From: Synechococcus sp. 8F6
Lineage (GTDB): Bacteria; Cyanobacteriota; Cyanobacteriia; PCC-6307; Cyanobiaceae
Assembly (NCBI RefSeq): GCF_002252665.1
Contig: NZ_NQKZ01000001.1
Coordinates: 62,001-126,000, forward strand
Direction: 5' to 3'
DNA length: 64,000 nt
Shown piece after piece: positions 17,442 through 29,313 of the stretch; position 1 is the stretch's first letter; each line of letters opens with the position of its first letter. The position numbers and the translations under genes are program-made. The notes beneath the pieces are model-generated. The model did not search any database. It was not told the origin of the DNA and worked only from the letters and a program-made list of their open reading frames with translations.

Positions 17442-20057
17442 ATGTCTGCAGCCAGCTTCCTCTCCAGCTACCGCGCCGCCGCGGCCGAGCGCGAGGCCCT
17501 GGGCATTCCGGCCCTGCCGCTCAGCGCTGAGCAGACCGCGGCCCTCACCGAGCTGCTGCAGGCCCCGCCCGCCGGCGAGGAATCCTTCTTGCTGCACCTG
17601 CTGAGTGAGCGCATCCCCCCCGGCGTGGATGAAGCGGCCTATGTGAAAGCCGATTGGCTCAGCGCCGTGGCCCAGGCCAAAACCATCAGCCCCCTGGTGA
17701 GCCCCGTGGAGGCCGTGCGCCTGCTGGCCACGATGATCGGCGGCTACAACGTGGGCGCCCTGATCGCACTGCTAGCCAGCGCCGATGCCGCCATCGCCGA
17801 GGCGGCCGCCACAGGTCTGAGCCGCACCCTGCTCGTCTACGACGCGTATCACGATGTACTGGAGCTGGCGGAAACCAACGTTTACGCCAAGCGCGTCATC
17901 GACAGCTGGGCTGCCGCCGCGTGGTTCACCGCCAAGCCCGAGCTGCCAGCTGAGATCACCGTGACGGTGTTCAAGGTGGAGGGCGAAACCAACACCGACG
18001 ACCTCTCCCCCGCCACCCACGCCACCACCCGCCCCGACATCCCCCAGCACGCCACAGCGATGCTGGAAACCCGCATGCCCGGCGGCCTCGAGCTGATCAA
18101 GGAGCTCAAAACCAAGGGCCACCCGGTGGCCTATGTGGGCGATGTGGTGGGCACGGGGAGCTCCCGCAAATCCGCGATCAACTCGGTGCTGTGGCACACC
18201 GGCACCGACATCCCCCACGTGCCCAACAAGCGCGGCGGCGGCGTGGTGCTGGGCGGCAAGATCGCGCCGATCTTCTTCAACACCGCCGAAGACTCCGGCG
18301 CCCTGCCGATCGAATGCGACGTGAGCGCCCTCAACAGCGGCGATGTGATCACGATCCGCCCCTACGCCGGCACGATCGAGCGCGCCGCCGGGGAACCGGG
18401 AGCCGGGGAGATCGTGGCCCGCTTCGAGCTCAAGCCGAGCACGATCACCGACGAGGTGCGCGCCGGCGGCCGCATCCCCCTGCTGATCGGCCGCTCCCTC
18501 ACCGACAAAGTGCGCGCCCAGCTGGGGCTGGCCGCCAGCGATCTGTTCATTCGGCCGGTGGCCCCGACTGACACCGGCAAGGGCTTCACCCTGGCCCAGA
18601 AGATGGTGGGCAAGGCCTGCGGCCTGGCGGGCGTGCGCCCCGGCACCAGCTGCGAGCCGCTGATGACCACCGTGGGCTCCCAGGACACCACCGGGCCGAT
18701 GACCCGCGATGAGATGAAGGAGCTGGCCTGCCTGGGCTTCTCCGCGGATCTGGTGATGCAGAGCTTCTGCCACACCGCCGCCTATCCCAAGCCGGTGGAC
18801 CTCAAGACCCACGCCGAACTGCCCGACTTCATGGCCTCGCGCGGCGGAGTGGCCCTGCGCCCCGGCGACGGCATCATCCACAGCTGGCTCAACCGCATGC
18901 TGCTGCCCGACACGGTGGGCACCGGCGGCGACAGCCACACCCGCTTCCCCCTGGGCATCAGCTTCCCGGCCGGCTCCGGCCTGGTGGCCTTCGCCGCCGC
19001 CATCGGCGCCATGCCGCTGGACATGCCCGAATCGGTGCTGGTGAAATTCACAGGGAAGCTGCAGCCGGGCGTGACCCTGCGCGATGTGGTGAACGCCATT
19101 CCGTATGTGGCCATCCAGCAGGGGCTGCTCACGGTGGCCAAAGAGGGCAAGCAGAACGTGTTCAACGGCCGGATCATGGAGATCGAGGGGTTGCCCGATC
19201 TCAAGCTCGAGCAGGCCTTTGAACTCACCGACGCCACCGCCGAGCGCTCCTGCGCCGGCAGCACCATCAAGCTCTCGGTGGACACGGTGAGCGAATACCT
19301 GCGCAGCAATGTGGCGCTGCTGAAAAACATGATCGCCCGCGGCTACGGCGATTCCCGCACCCTGGCCCGCCGCATCCAGGCGATGGAGGCCTGGTTGGCT
19401 GATCCGGTGCTGCTCGAGGCCGATGCCGATGCCGAGTATGCGGCGGTGATCGAGATCGATCTGGATGCGATCACCGAGCCGATCCTGGCCTGCCCCAACG
19501 ATCCGGACAACGTCAAAACCCTGAGCGAGGTGGCGGGGGCGCCCATCGATGAGGTGTTCATCGGCTCCTGCATGACCAACATCGGCCACTACCGCGCCGC
19601 CGCCAACGTGCTCAAGGGCCAGGGCGAGAACGCCGCCCGCCTCTGGGTGTGCCCGCCCACCCGCATGGACGAGGAGATGCTGAAGAAAGAGGGCTACACC
19701 GCCATCTTCGAGGCTGCCGGCTCCCGCATGGAGATGCCGGGCTGCTCCCTGTGCATGGGCAACCAGGCCCGGGTGGACGACAACACCACCGTGTTCTCCA
19801 CCAGCACCCGCAACTTCAACAACCGACTCGGCAATGGTGCCCAGGTGTACCTGGGCAGCGCCGAACTGGCCGCGGTGTGCGCCCAGCTGGGCCGCATCCC
19901 CTCCAAGCAGGACTACCTGGCGATCGCGGCCGAGAAGATCGATCCTTACGGCGCCGAGCTCTACCGCTACCTCAACTTCGACCAGATCGAAGGCTTCGAG
20001 GACCAGGGCCGGGTGGTGAGCGCCGAGGACGAGGCGAAGGTGCTGACGGAGGTGTGA
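17442..20057 (+). CDS. acnB: bifunctional aconitate hydratase 2 / 2-methylisocitrate dehydratase
   Basis: AcnB interconverts citrate and isocitrate, feeding 2-oxoglutarate synthesis for nitrogen assimilation in the cyanobacterial partial TCA route. The 871-residue protein has the AcnB order (HEAT-like domain first, swivelling domain with [13 protein letters not shown], then the catalytic domains). The [4Fe-4S] ligands are C710 (GSCMTN), C768 and C771 (CSLC), almost the same positions as C710, C769 and C772 in E. coli AcnB. I chose the ATG at 17442; another in-frame ATG at 17415 would add nine residues. A GC-rich hairpin follows the stop. Confidence 0.96.
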   Translation: MSAASFLSSYRAAAAEREALGIPALPLSAEQTAALTELLQAPPAGEESFLLHLLSERIPPGVDEAAYVKADWLSAVAQAKTISPLVSPVEAVRLLATMIGGYNVGALIALLASADAAIAEAAATGLSRTLLVYDAYHDVLELAETNVYAKRVIDSWAAAAWFTAKPELPAEITVTVFKVEGETNTDDLSPATHATTRPDIPQHATAMLETRMPGGLELIKELKTKGHPVAYVGDVVGTGSSRKSAINSVLWHTGTDIPHVPNKRGGGVVLGGKIAPIFFNTAEDSGALPIECDVSALNSGDVITIRPYAGTIERAAGEPGAGEIVARFELKPSTITDEVRAGGRIPLLIGRSLTDKVRAQLGLAASDLFIRPVAPTDTGKGFTLAQKMVGKACGLAGVRPGTSCEPLMTTVGSQDTTGPMTRDEMKELACLGFSADLVMQSFCHTAAYPKPVDLKTHAELPDFMASRGGVALRPGDGIIHSWLNRMLLPDTVGTGGDSHTRFPLGISFPAGSGLVAFAAAIGAMPLDMPESVLVKFTGKLQPGVTLRDVVNAIPYVAIQQGLLTVAKEGKQNVFNGRIMEIEGLPDLKLEQAFELTDATAERSCAGSTIKLSVDTVSEYLRSNVALLKNMIARGYGDSRTLARRIQAMEAWLADPVLLEADADAEYAAVIEIDLDAITEPILACPNDPDNVKTLSEVAGAPIDEVFIGSCMTNIGHYRAAANVLKGQGENAARLWVCPPTRMDEEMLKKEGYTAIFEAAGSRMEMPGCSLCMGNQARVDDNTTVFSTSTRNFNNRLGNGAQVYLGSAELAAVCAQLGRIPSKQDYLAIAAEKIDPYGAELYRYLNFDQIEGFEDQGRVVSAEDEAKVLTEV

Positions 20058-20064
20058 ACTGTTG

Positions 20065-20100
20065 GGTGAGACGCTGGAGGTCCCCGTCCGGCGTCTCACC
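20065..20100. terminator. GC-rich hairpin after acnB
   Basis: GGTGAGACGC (20065-20074) and GCGTCTCACC (20091-20100) form a perfect 10-bp stem with a 16-base loop, eight bases after the acnB stop. There is no T-run, so it is a hairpin that may end or protect the acnB transcript. It may also limit expression of the next gene, whose conserved N-terminus begins at its right arm. Confidence 0.5.
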
Positions 20101-20159
20101 TGAACCAGGAAACCCTGCTGTTTGAGCCCGCCCAACCTGAGGCCGGGGCGCTGCGGACG

Positions 20160-21716
20160 GTGCTGGCCTTTCCCAGCACCTACACGGTGGGCATCACCAG
20201 CCTGGGCTACCAAGTGGTGTGGGCCACCCTTGCGCAACGCGCCGACGTGGATGTGCGCCGCCTATTCACCGACCAGGGCGACCCGCCGCACCGGATCTGT
20301 GATCTCTTTGGCCTGTCACTGAGCTGGGAGCTCGACGGCCCGGTGCTGCTGGATCTGCTAGAGCAGCAGCGCATTCCGATCTGGGCCAGCGAACGGGGCG
20401 ACAGCGACCCGATCGTGTTCGGCGGTGGCCCCGTGCTCACGGCCAACCCCGAGCCCCTGGCACCCTTCTTCGATGTGGTGCTGCTGGGCGATGGCGAACT
20501 GCTGCTGCCCGCCTTTGTGGATGCGCTGCAACAGCACCGCGGCGCCCCGAGGGCCGAACGGCTGCGGCAGCTGGCCCAAGTGCCGGGCGTGTACGTGCCC
20601 AGCCTCTACGCCCCTCGCTACTCCAGCGAAGGCCAACTGCTGGCCGTAGAACCGATCGAACCGGGCATCCCAGCCACGGTGGCCAAGCAAACCTGGCGCG
20701 GCAACACCCTCAGCCATTCGGCCGTAATCACCCCGGAGGCGGCCTGGCCCTCGATCCACATGGTGGAGGTGGTGCGCAGCTGCCCGGAGCTCTGCCGCTT
20801 CTGCCTGGCCAGCTACCTCACCCTTCCCTTCCGCACCCCCAGCCTCGACGACGGCCTGATCCCGGCTGTGGAGAAGGGCCTGGCCGCTACCCAGCGGCTG
20901 GGTCTGCTGGGGGCCTCCGTCACCCAGCATCCACAATTTGGCGACCTGCTGGCCTGGCTGGATCAGGATCGCTTCGAGGGCACCCGCGTCAGCGTGAGCT
21001 CCGTGCGGGCCGCCACGGTGACGCCCGAGCTGGGACGGATCCTGGCCAAGCGGGGCAGCAAGTCGCTCACGATCGCCATTGAGAGCGGCAGCGAACGGAT
21101 GCGCCAGGTGGTGAACAAGAAGCTCGCCACCGAAGAGATCTACGCCGCCGCCCGCTACGCCAAAGAAGGCGGCCTCACCGGCTTGAAGCTCTACGGAATG
21201 GTGGGGTTGCCCACCGAGGAAGACACGGATGTGGTGGCCACCGCCGAACTGCTGCTGGCCCTGAAAAAAGCAACGCCGGGGCTGCGGCTCTCCCTGGGCG
21301 TGAGCAGCTTCGTGCCCAAGGCCCACACGCCGTTCCAGTGGCAGGGGGTGCGGCCCGAGGCCGACAAGCGCCTGAAGCTGCTGGCCAAGCGGCTCAAGCC
21401 CAAGGGCATCGAGCTGCGCCCTGAAAGCTACGGCTGGAGCGTGATCCAGGCACTGCTATCGCGCAGCGACCGGCGCCTGGCCCCGGTGATCGCCGCCGCC
21501 AGGGGCCGTCACGAAAGCCTGGGGGGCTGGAAGCAGGCCTACCGGGCCGCGGTGGAGACCAGCCGCTCCGGACCCGAAGCTCCACCTCCCTGGGACGACG
21601 TGATCCACATCACCTGGAATCAAGATCGCGTCTTGCCCTGGGTGCACCTGGAAGGCCCCCTACCGACAGCCACCCTGGCCAAACACCGCAGCGAAGCCCT
21701 GGGCGAATCGCGCTGA
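20160..21716 (+). CDS. radical SAM protein with B12-binding-like N-terminal domain
   Basis: This is an uncharacterised radical SAM protein of the COG1032 type. The cluster motif CPELCRFC gives C208, C212 and C215. The N-terminal ~190 residues resemble the fold that precedes such domains in B12-binding radical SAM proteins (AFPSTYTVGITSLGYQVVWATL, then GDGE). The GTG at 20160 gives 518 residues, but in-frame coding-like sequence (LNQETLLFEPAQPEAGALRT) runs upstream from about 20100 without any ATG, GTG or TTG. Translation may therefore begin at a rare codon such as CTG, or the start is lost. The substrate is unknown. Confidence 0.85.
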   Translation: MLAFPSTYTVGITSLGYQVVWATLAQRADVDVRRLFTDQGDPPHRICDLFGLSLSWELDGPVLLDLLEQQRIPIWASERGDSDPIVFGGGPVLTANPEPLAPFFDVVLLGDGELLLPAFVDALQQHRGAPRAERLRQLAQVPGVYVPSLYAPRYSSEGQLLAVEPIEPGIPATVAKQTWRGNTLSHSAVITPEAAWPSIHMVEVVRSCPELCRFCLASYLTLPFRTPSLDDGLIPAVEKGLAATQRLGLLGASVTQHPQFGDLLAWLDQDRFEGTRVSVSSVRAATVTPELGRILAKRGSKSLTIAIESGSERMRQVVNKKLATEEIYAAARYAKEGGLTGLKLYGMVGLPTEEDTDVVATAELLLALKKATPGLRLSLGVSSFVPKAHTPFQWQGVRPEADKRLKLLAKRLKPKGIELRPESYGWSVIQALLSRSDRRLAPVIAAARGRHESLGGWKQAYRAAVETSRSGPEAPPPWDDVIHITWNQDRVLPWVHLEGPLPTATLAKHRSEALGESR

Positions 21717-21730
21717 AGCCCGACCCAACC

Positions 21731-22606
21731 TCAATTAAACACCGCCGTCCGCCCGCGATAGACCATCACCTGACGGCAGAGGTGCAACCGCAGGGCCCTT
21801 GCGAGAGCCAGGCGCTCGCAATCGCGGCCCTTGCGGATCAGGTCGTCCACATCGTCGCGGTGGCTCACATGCACCGTGGCCTGCTCGATGATCGGGCCGC
21901 CGTCGAGCTCTTCGGTCACGTAGTGGGCGGTGGCACCGATCAGCTTCACACCCCGCTCCCAGGCACGGTGATACGGCTGGGCGCCCTTGAAGGCCGGCAG
22001 GAAGGAGTGGTGGATGTTGATCACCTGGTGCCCCTGCATGCCCTCGCCGCGGAAGCGGGCCAGAAACCCCGGGCTGAGCACCTGCATGTATTTGGCCAGC
22101 ACCACCAGCTCGATCTGGTGCTCGGCCAGCAGCTGAAGCTGGGCCTGCTCCACCTCGTCTTTGCTGCCAGCGCTCACCGGCAGATGCACGTAGGTGGCGC
22201 CGAAACCCTCGGCCACCGCGCGCAGGTCGGGGTGGTTCGACACCACAAGTGGCACGGTCATCGGCAGCTCACCGGCCCGGGTGCGCCAGAGCAGGTCCAC
22301 CAGGCAGTGATCCTGCTTGCTCACGAAGATCGCCACCCGCGGCAGCTCATCGGAGAAGTGCACCTGGCCCTCGCCGCCCAGCCGCTCGGCCAGAGCCGCC
22401 ACCGCCGGCGCAATCGCCTCTCGAGGCAAGCCGAAGCCATCCAGCGCCCACTCAATACGGCTCAGAAACAGGCCGGCGCCCAGATCGGTGTGGTGGTCGG
22501 CATGACGGATGTTGCCGCCATTGGCCGCCACCCAGCCCGAGAGCTCGCTCACGAGGGCGGGGCGATCTGGGCAGATCACCTGAAGGATGGCGGTGGGTGC
22601 AGACAT
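21731..22606 (-). CDS. purU: formyltetrahydrofolate deformylase
   Basis: PurU hydrolyses 10-formyltetrahydrofolate to formate and tetrahydrofolate; formate can feed PurT (encoded at 33.3 kb), which makes a formate-dependent purine step plausible. The 291-residue protein has an N-terminal ACT domain (LQVICPDRPALVSELSGWVA) and a formyltransferase-like catalytic domain with the triad region INIHHSFLPAFKGAQPY and TAHYVTEELDGGPII. I chose the ATG at 22606; the open frame upstream lies in the divergent promoter region of psbQ. It ends 14 bases from the convergent radical SAM gene. Confidence 0.94.
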   Translation of the reverse strand: MSAPTAILQVICPDRPALVSELSGWVAANGGNIRHADHHTDLGAGLFLSRIEWALDGFGLPREAIAPAVAALAERLGGEGQVHFSDELPRVAIFVSKQDHCLVDLLWRTRAGELPMTVPLVVSNHPDLRAVAEGFGATYVHLPVSAGSKDEVEQAQLQLLAEHQIELVVLAKYMQVLSPGFLARFRGEGMQGHQVINIHHSFLPAFKGAQPYHRAWERGVKLIGATAHYVTEELDGGPIIEQATVHVSHRDDVDDLIRKGRDCERLALARALRLHLCRQVMVYRGRTAVFN

Positions 22607-22733
22607 GGCCGCGCGCGACGTCAACTGCAGACGTAGCACCCGAGGTGTCGCCAACAGGTTGCGAGGGGCTACAGAGAGGGGCTTTGGGCCAGGGGGCACC
22701 GATACACTCAGCGCCACGAATCAGGTGTTGGTG

Positions 22734-23261
22734 ATGGTGATGGCTTCTGCCCGGATCCCTGCGGTGATCTCTACGGCGACCGCTGCGCTCGCCCAGCAGC
22801 TGCGCCGCTTGGTGGTGCTTGCCATGGCGGCCGTGCTCTGCCTGGGCCTCACCGCCTGCGACGGCGGCCAGAGCAAAAAGCCCCCAACCATCAGCCCGGA
22901 GGACATGGCCCTGATCGAGCGGCAAGCCGAGGGCTTCCTGGCCGCTCGCAACCGCCTGCCCGAGCTGGCCGCCCTGGTGAATGACCGCAACTGGGTGTTC
23001 ACCGCCAACCTGATCCACGGCCCCATGCAGGAGGTGGGCCGGGAGATGAGCTACATCAACCAGCGTCTGCTTCCCGCCGACCGCCCCGAAGCTGAACAGC
23101 GCGCAGCAGCTCTCAAAACCGCCCTGGCCCAGCTCGATGAGGCCGCCCGCCTCCAGGATGGCGACAAGCTGCGCAAGGCCTACATCAAGGTGGCCAGCGG
23201 CTTCGGCCTGTATGCCCAGGTGCTGCCCGCCCAGGTGCAGGAAGACCTGAAGCAGGTTTGA
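22734..23261 (+). CDS. psbQ: photosystem II protein CyanoQ (PsbQ-like lipoprotein)
   Basis: CyanoQ is a luminal extrinsic protein that stabilises the oxygen-evolving side of photosystem II. The protein has 175 residues: an N-terminal signal region with a hydrophobic stretch ending in the lipobox LTAC (C42), then an alpha-helical domain (about residues 55-172) with NDRNWVFTANLIHGPMQEVGREM and LRKAYIKVASGFGLYAQ, typical of the four-helix PsbQ fold. ATG codons at 22734 and 22740 are both possible starts. The next gene starts inside its stop codon (TTGA). Confidence 0.85.
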   Translation: MVMASARIPAVISTATAALAQQLRRLVVLAMAAVLCLGLTACDGGQSKKPPTISPEDMALIERQAEGFLAARNRLPELAALVNDRNWVFTANLIHGPMQEVGREMSYINQRLLPADRPEAEQRAAALKTALAQLDEAARLQDGDKLRKAYIKVASGFGLYAQVLPAQVQEDLKQV

Positions 23262-24379
23262 TCCAACCGGGGGACCCACCCCGATCAGCCCGGCCCCGAT
23301 CCGTTGTGGTTGTGGGTGCGGGTCTGGTGGGCCGGGCCTGTGCCTGGCAGCTCCAGCAGCGCGGCCACCAGGTGCAGCTGCTCGATCCCGGCCTGAACGG
23401 CAGCCCAGATCCCAACTCCGGCAGCTGGGCGGCCCTGGGGGTGCTGATGGCCCAGGTGTTTCACCGCAGTAGCGGCCGCGGCTGGCGCCTGCGCCAGCGC
23501 AGCCTGAGCCTCTGGGGCGACTGGCGCCAGCAGCTGGGAGCCCAGGGCTGGCCACTGGCCTGGCGACCGGGGCTGCTGCTGTTGGCCAGCGGCGCCGACG
23601 ATCTGGAGCGCCAGCAACGCCTGGTGGCCAGCCGCCAGCGTCAGGGCCTGCCCTTGGAGCTCTGGGGCCAAACCCAGCTCGACGCCCTGGCACCGGCCCT
23701 GCCGGCAGGGGCCGTGGGCGGCCTCTATTCCCCCGCCGACGGCCAACTGGATCCGGCCGCAGCCATGGCTGCCCTGCTGGCAGACGGGCTGCGGTTGGGC
23801 CTGCAGCCGATCTGCGATCGCGCCGAGCAGCTGGAACGGCATGCCGGCGGCTGGACGGTGCACACCAGCGGCGGCCAGACCCTGCGGGCCGATGCGGTGG
23901 TGGTGAGTGCCGGGGTGGCCAGTGCGGGCCTACTCGCATCCCTCGGCCACAACCAGCCCCAGGAGCCGGTGCTGGGCCAGGCGCTGGAACTGGAGCTGGC
24001 AGCCCCCACCAGCTGGGACACGCCTGGGCCCTGGCCCGGAGCCGTGGTGTGGCAAGGAGTCAACCTGGTGCCACAAACCAACACCGGCGATCCTGGCAGC
24101 GGGCGGCTGTGGCTGGGGGCAACCCTGGAGCCCGGCGATCAGGCCGATCCAGCCGCCCTGGCCCACCTGCGCGCGTTGGGCGGCGCGGCCCCCGCCTGGC
24201 TCGAGCAGGCCGCGGTCATCCGGCGCTGGCAAGGCCACCGAAGCCATCCGATCGGCCAACCCGCCCCACTGCTCGCCCAGCTGGAACCGGGCCTGCTGCT
24301 GGCCAGTGGCCACTACCGCAACGGCGTGCTGCTGGCCCCGGCCACGGCGGAGTGGGTGGCCGATCAACTGGAGCCCTAA
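23258..24379 (+). CDS. FAD-dependent oxidoreductase, glycine oxidase ThiO-like
   Basis: This 373-residue protein is a D-amino-acid-oxidase-fold FAD enzyme. The Rossmann motif VVVVGAGLVGRACAWQL is at about residues 16-32, and the C-terminal HYRNGVLLAPATAEWVADQL resembles the substrate/FAD-binding end of ThiO glycine oxidases, which make dehydroglycine for thiamin. No other thiamin gene is nearby, so the substrate is inferred only. It starts with TTG overlapping the psbQ stop (TTGA); a GTG just inside the Rossmann region would be too late. It forms a coupled pair with psbQ, possibly by chance. Confidence 0.8.
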   Translation: MIQPGDPPRSARPRSVVVVGAGLVGRACAWQLQQRGHQVQLLDPGLNGSPDPNSGSWAALGVLMAQVFHRSSGRGWRLRQRSLSLWGDWRQQLGAQGWPLAWRPGLLLLASGADDLERQQRLVASRQRQGLPLELWGQTQLDALAPALPAGAVGGLYSPADGQLDPAAAMAALLADGLRLGLQPICDRAEQLERHAGGWTVHTSGGQTLRADAVVVSAGVASAGLLASLGHNQPQEPVLGQALELELAAPTSWDTPGPWPGAVVWQGVNLVPQTNTGDPGSGRLWLGATLEPGDQADPAALAHLRALGGAAPAWLEQAAVIRRWQGHRSHPIGQPAPLLAQLEPGLLLASGHYRNGVLLAPATAEWVADQLEP

Positions 24380-24434
24380 CCTGCCGGCGTGGCGCCTCAG
24401 CCACTGCCACCAACCCGTTTCGATCGCTCTCTCC

Positions 24435-25427
24435 ATGGCCGTCGCCCGCTTTCGCCCCACCGCGCTCACCGGGGCCGTCTTCGGCGTGGCGGCTGTGGTC
24501 AGCCTGAGCAGCTGCGGTGGCAACGGCCCGACGCTCCAGGCCGCCGGAGCCAGTTTCCCGGCGGGTCTCTACCAGCGCTGGTTTGCCGATCTGGCCAACC
24601 AGGAAAAGATCCGCGTCAATTACCAGTCGGTGGGCTCAGGGGCTGGCGTGCGCCAGTTCCAAGCGGGCACCGTGGATTTCGCCGCCAGCGACAAACCCCT
24701 GGAGGCCAGCGAAGCCGCCGCCATCAAGCGCGGGGTGGTGCAACTGCCCCTTACCGCCGGCGCCATTGCCGTGGCTTACAACCTGCCCGGCTGCAACCTC
24801 AAGCTCAGCCAGACCCAGCTGGTGCAGATCTTTGAAGGCAAGATCAAAAACTTCCAGCAGCTGGGCTGCGCCAACCAGCCGATCCAGGTGGTGGTGCGCT
24901 CCGACGGCTCCGGCACCACCTACAACTTCACCAACTCCCTGGCCGCCTTCAGCCCCGGCTGGAAGCAGGGCCCCGGCGTCGGCAAATCGGTGAACTGGCC
25001 CACCGGTGTGGGCGCCAAGGGCAATGAGGGCGTCGCCGCCAGCCTGCTGCAAACCAAGGGCAGCCTCGGCTACGTGGAAGCAGCCTATGTACGGGGCGTG
25101 CTCCAAGCGGCCGCGATCGCCAACCGCTCGGGCGCCTACGCCCTGCCTGATGCCGCCAGCGCCAGCGAGGCGCTGGCCACGATCAACCTGGGGGCTGACC
25201 TCACCGGCAGCGATCCCAACCCCAGCGCCGGCTACCCGATCGTCACCTTCACCTGGGTGCTGCTCTACAAGACCGGCAACGGCGCCAAGCTGCCCGCCCT
25301 GCAGAGCACCTTCAACTACGCCCTCAGTGCCGCGGCCCAGCAGCAGGCTCCGGCCCTCGGCTACATCCCCCTGCCCGCGCCGGTGGTCACCAAGGTGAAA
25401 GCGGCCCTGGCCGGCGTGGGCGCCTGA
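24435..25427 (+). CDS. pstS: phosphate ABC transporter substrate-binding protein
   Basis: PstS captures inorganic phosphate in the periplasm for the PstCAB importer. The 330-residue precursor has a signal region with a lipobox-like SLSSC (C27). Phosphate-contact motifs are clear: GASFPAGLYQRW, VGSGAGVRQF and VVRSDGSGTTYNF. It is a lone gene here; pstC, pstA and pstB are not in the window, as is usual in picocyanobacteria with several pstS copies. The 55-base gap upstream shows no convincing Pho box. It converges on dnaK with 15 bases between stops. Confidence 0.94.
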   Translation: MAVARFRPTALTGAVFGVAAVVSLSSCGGNGPTLQAAGASFPAGLYQRWFADLANQEKIRVNYQSVGSGAGVRQFQAGTVDFAASDKPLEASEAAAIKRGVVQLPLTAGAIAVAYNLPGCNLKLSQTQLVQIFEGKIKNFQQLGCANQPIQVVVRSDGSGTTYNFTNSLAAFSPGWKQGPGVGKSVNWPTGVGAKGNEGVAASLLQTKGSLGYVEAAYVRGVLQAAAIANRSGAYALPDAASASEALATINLGADLTGSDPNPSAGYPIVTFTWVLLYKTGNGAKLPALQSTFNYALSAAAQQQAPALGYIPLPAPVVTKVKAALAGVGA

Positions 25428-25442
25428 AACCAGGGCTCTGGG

Positions 25443-27356
<1,914 letters not shown>

Positions 27357-27362
27357 GGGTTA

Positions 27363-27372
27363 CCACCTCCTT
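27363..27372 (-). promoter_or_regulatory. extended Shine-Dalgarno of dnaK
   Basis: On the minus strand the sequence AAGGAGGTGG lies six bases before the dnaK ATG, a nearly full match to the anti-Shine-Dalgarno end of 16S rRNA. It is one of the strongest sites in this window, consistent with very high expression. Confidence 0.75.
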
Positions 27373-27469
27373 ACGGTGAATGAATCAGACTGAATGCATC
27401 TTCAGCAGCTGGGGCCTTCCCAGGCGAGGTGTGGTTCCCGAACAGCCCCTGCCGCCAACGCTTTCGTCC

Positions 27470-28381
27470 ATGCCCACGCCGATCTCCGGACACACCGCTC
27501 TGGCTGGAGTTCTTGGGGATCCGGTGCGCCATTCGCTCTCGCCGGCAATGCACAACGCCGCCCTGGCGGAGCTGGGCCTCGACTGGGTTTACCTGGCGCT
27601 GCCCGCGCCGGCGGAGGAGCTGGAAACGGTGGTGCGGGGGCTGGAGGCCCTGGATTGCCGCGGCCTCAACGTCACCCTGCCCCACAAGCAGGCCGTGGCC
27701 CGGCTGTGTCGCAGCCTTTCTCCCCTGGCCGAGCGGGTGGGGGCGGTGAACACCCTGGTGAGGCACCCCGAGGGCGGCTGGCTGGGGGATAACACCGATG
27801 TGACGGGCTTCCTGGCCCCCCTGCGAGCCAGCGGCAGCTCCTGGCACGGCCGGCGGGCCGTGGTGCTGGGCTGCGGCGGCAGCGCCCGGGCCGTGGTGGC
27901 CGCCCTGGTGGAGCTGGGCTGCGGCGCCATCACGGTGGCCGGCCGCAGCAGCGCCCGCCTGGAGGGCCTGCTGAGCCCCTGCCGCAGCTGGGCGCCGCAG
28001 GTGCAGGGGCTGGCCTGGGATTCACAAACCGAAAGCCTCCAACACGCCCTGGCCCAGGCTGATCTGGTGGTCAACACCACACCGGTGGGCATGGCATCAG
28101 CCACCAACCCAGAGGCGGCCCAGCAGAGCCCACTCACGCTGGCCGAGCTGGAGACACTCCGGCCCGGCAGCACCGTCTACGACCTGATCTACACGCCGCG
28201 GCCCACGGCCCTGCTGCAGGCGGCCAGCGCCCGGGGCTGCCACAGCCTCGATGGACTGGAGATGCTGGTGCAGCAGGGAGCAGCCGCCCTGCGCCTGTGG
28301 AGCGGCCTTGAAACGGTGCCCGTGGCCGCCATGCGAGCCGCAGCTCTGGCCCAGCTCGGCGGCGGCAACAGCCGCCCTTAG
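27470..28381 (+). CDS. aroE: shikimate dehydrogenase
   Basis: AroE reduces 3-dehydroshikimate to shikimate with NADPH. The 303-residue protein shows SLSPAMHN (residues 22-29) for shikimate binding, NVTLPHK with the catalytic K73, the paired D110 in GDNTD, the NADP-binding GCGGSAR (134-140) and NTTPVGM. I chose the ATG at 27470; 30 in-frame codons upstream lie in the divergent leader of dnaK. The following Tic20-like gene starts 27 bases after the stop. Confidence 0.94.
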   Translation: MPTPISGHTALAGVLGDPVRHSLSPAMHNAALAELGLDWVYLALPAPAEELETVVRGLEALDCRGLNVTLPHKQAVARLCRSLSPLAERVGAVNTLVRHPEGGWLGDNTDVTGFLAPLRASGSSWHGRRAVVLGCGGSARAVVAALVELGCGAITVAGRSSARLEGLLSPCRSWAPQVQGLAWDSQTESLQHALAQADLVVNTTPVGMASATNPEAAQQSPLTLAELETLRPGSTVYDLIYTPRPTALLQAASARGCHSLDGLEMLVQQGAAALRLWSGLETVPVAAMRAAALAQLGGGNSRP

Positions 28382-28408
28382 CCTTGGGGCCGCGGCAAGG
28401 TCCAAGCG

Positions 28409-28870
28409 ATGCAGGCTCCACCGATCTGGCAACGGCTACTGGCCGCCCTGGCCTACCTGCTGCCCTGGAGCGACGCCTTCCCCTTTGGCCGCGCCCTGTT
28501 TGGCCTGTTTCCGGCGCTGCAGTGGCTGGGGGTGCCGGTGCTGCCGGTGGCACTGCTGGAGCAGGTCGTGCCCTTTGGCGGCCTGGTGCTGTTCCTGGTG
28601 CTGTTCCTGGCGGTGGTGCGCAACAGCCAGGTGCCCTACCTGATCCGCTTCAACGTGCTGCAGGCGATCCTGATCGACATCGTGGTGGTGCTGGTCACCC
28701 TGGCCTTCCAGGTGCTGCAGCTGGGCGCCCTGGATTTCGTCGGCAAAACCCTCAGCAACACTGTGTTCATCGGCATCCTGGTGCTGGTGCTGTTCGCGAT
28801 GATCCAGAACCTACGGGGCAAGGACGCCGACATCCCCAGCCTCTCTGAGGCAGTGCGGATGCAGCTGTAG
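28409..28870 (+). CDS. Tic20/Ycf60 family membrane protein
   Basis: This 153-residue protein is a cyanobacterial relative of the chloroplast inner-envelope translocon subunit Tic20 (plastid Ycf60). It has four hydrophobic segments (about residues 10-45, 48-67, 83-107 and 112-132) and the typical opening ...RLLAALAYLLPWSDAFPFGR plus RNSQVPYLIRFNVLQAILIDI. Its bacterial function is unknown; a role in membrane protein traffic is only inferred from the plastid relative. It lies between aroE and rpsF on the same strand. Confidence 0.87.
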   Translation: MQAPPIWQRLLAALAYLLPWSDAFPFGRALFGLFPALQWLGVPVLPVALLEQVVPFGGLVLFLVLFLAVVRNSQVPYLIRFNVLQAILIDIVVVLVTLAFQVLQLGALDFVGKTLSNTVFIGILVLVLFAMIQNLRGKDADIPSLSEAVRMQL

Positions 28871-28948
28871 GGTGGTTGATCCGTCGCTGGTGGGCGCCTG
28901 CCCGCTGGCCGCTGCCCCAAACCCTGAGGCGACACCTTCAAAGCGACC

Positions 28949-29311
28949 ATGACGCAGCCCTATTACGAGACCATGTACATCCTTCGTCCGGACATTCCGG
29001 AGGAAGAGGTAGAAACCCATGTCGCCAAGTACCGCGACCTGGTGACTGAATCCGGTGGAGAAGTGCTCGATTGTCAGATGCGCGGCAAGCGCCGTCTCGC
29101 CTATTCGATCGCCAAGCACCGCGAAGGCATCTACGTGCAGCTCAACCACAATGGCGACGGCCAGCAGGTGGCACCCCTCGAGCGCGCCATGCGCCTGTCG
29201 GAAGATGTGATCCGCTACCTCACCGTCAAACAGGACGGCCCCATGCCGGCCCCACGCACCCTGCCTGGCGCCGTCAGCGAAGCAGCCCCCATGGAACCGG
29301 CCGCGGTTTGA
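28949..29311 (+). CDS. rpsF: 30S ribosomal protein S6
   Basis: S6 binds the central domain of 16S rRNA with S18. The 120-residue protein has the usual N-terminus ([16 protein letters not shown]), the [20 protein letters not shown] segment and the [11 protein letters not shown] core, followed by a short Pro/Ala-rich tail. It is a single gene here, not next to rpsR. A short GC-rich hairpin follows three bases after the stop. Confidence 0.96.
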   Translation: MTQPYYETMYILRPDIPEEEVETHVAKYRDLVTESGGEVLDCQMRGKRRLAYSIAKHREGIYVQLNHNGDGQQVAPLERAMRLSEDVIRYLTVKQDGPMPAPRTLPGAVSEAAPMEPAAV

Positions 29312-29313
29312 CC

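Noticed and set aside
17772-20237. An 821-residue open frame antisense to acnB
   Set aside because: It has low-complexity His/Gly/Val composition and no motif; the acnB frame on the other strand has all expected residues.
24380-24434. A possible Pho box before pstS
   Set aside because: No direct repeat resembling the cyanobacterial Pho box could be found in the 55-base gap.
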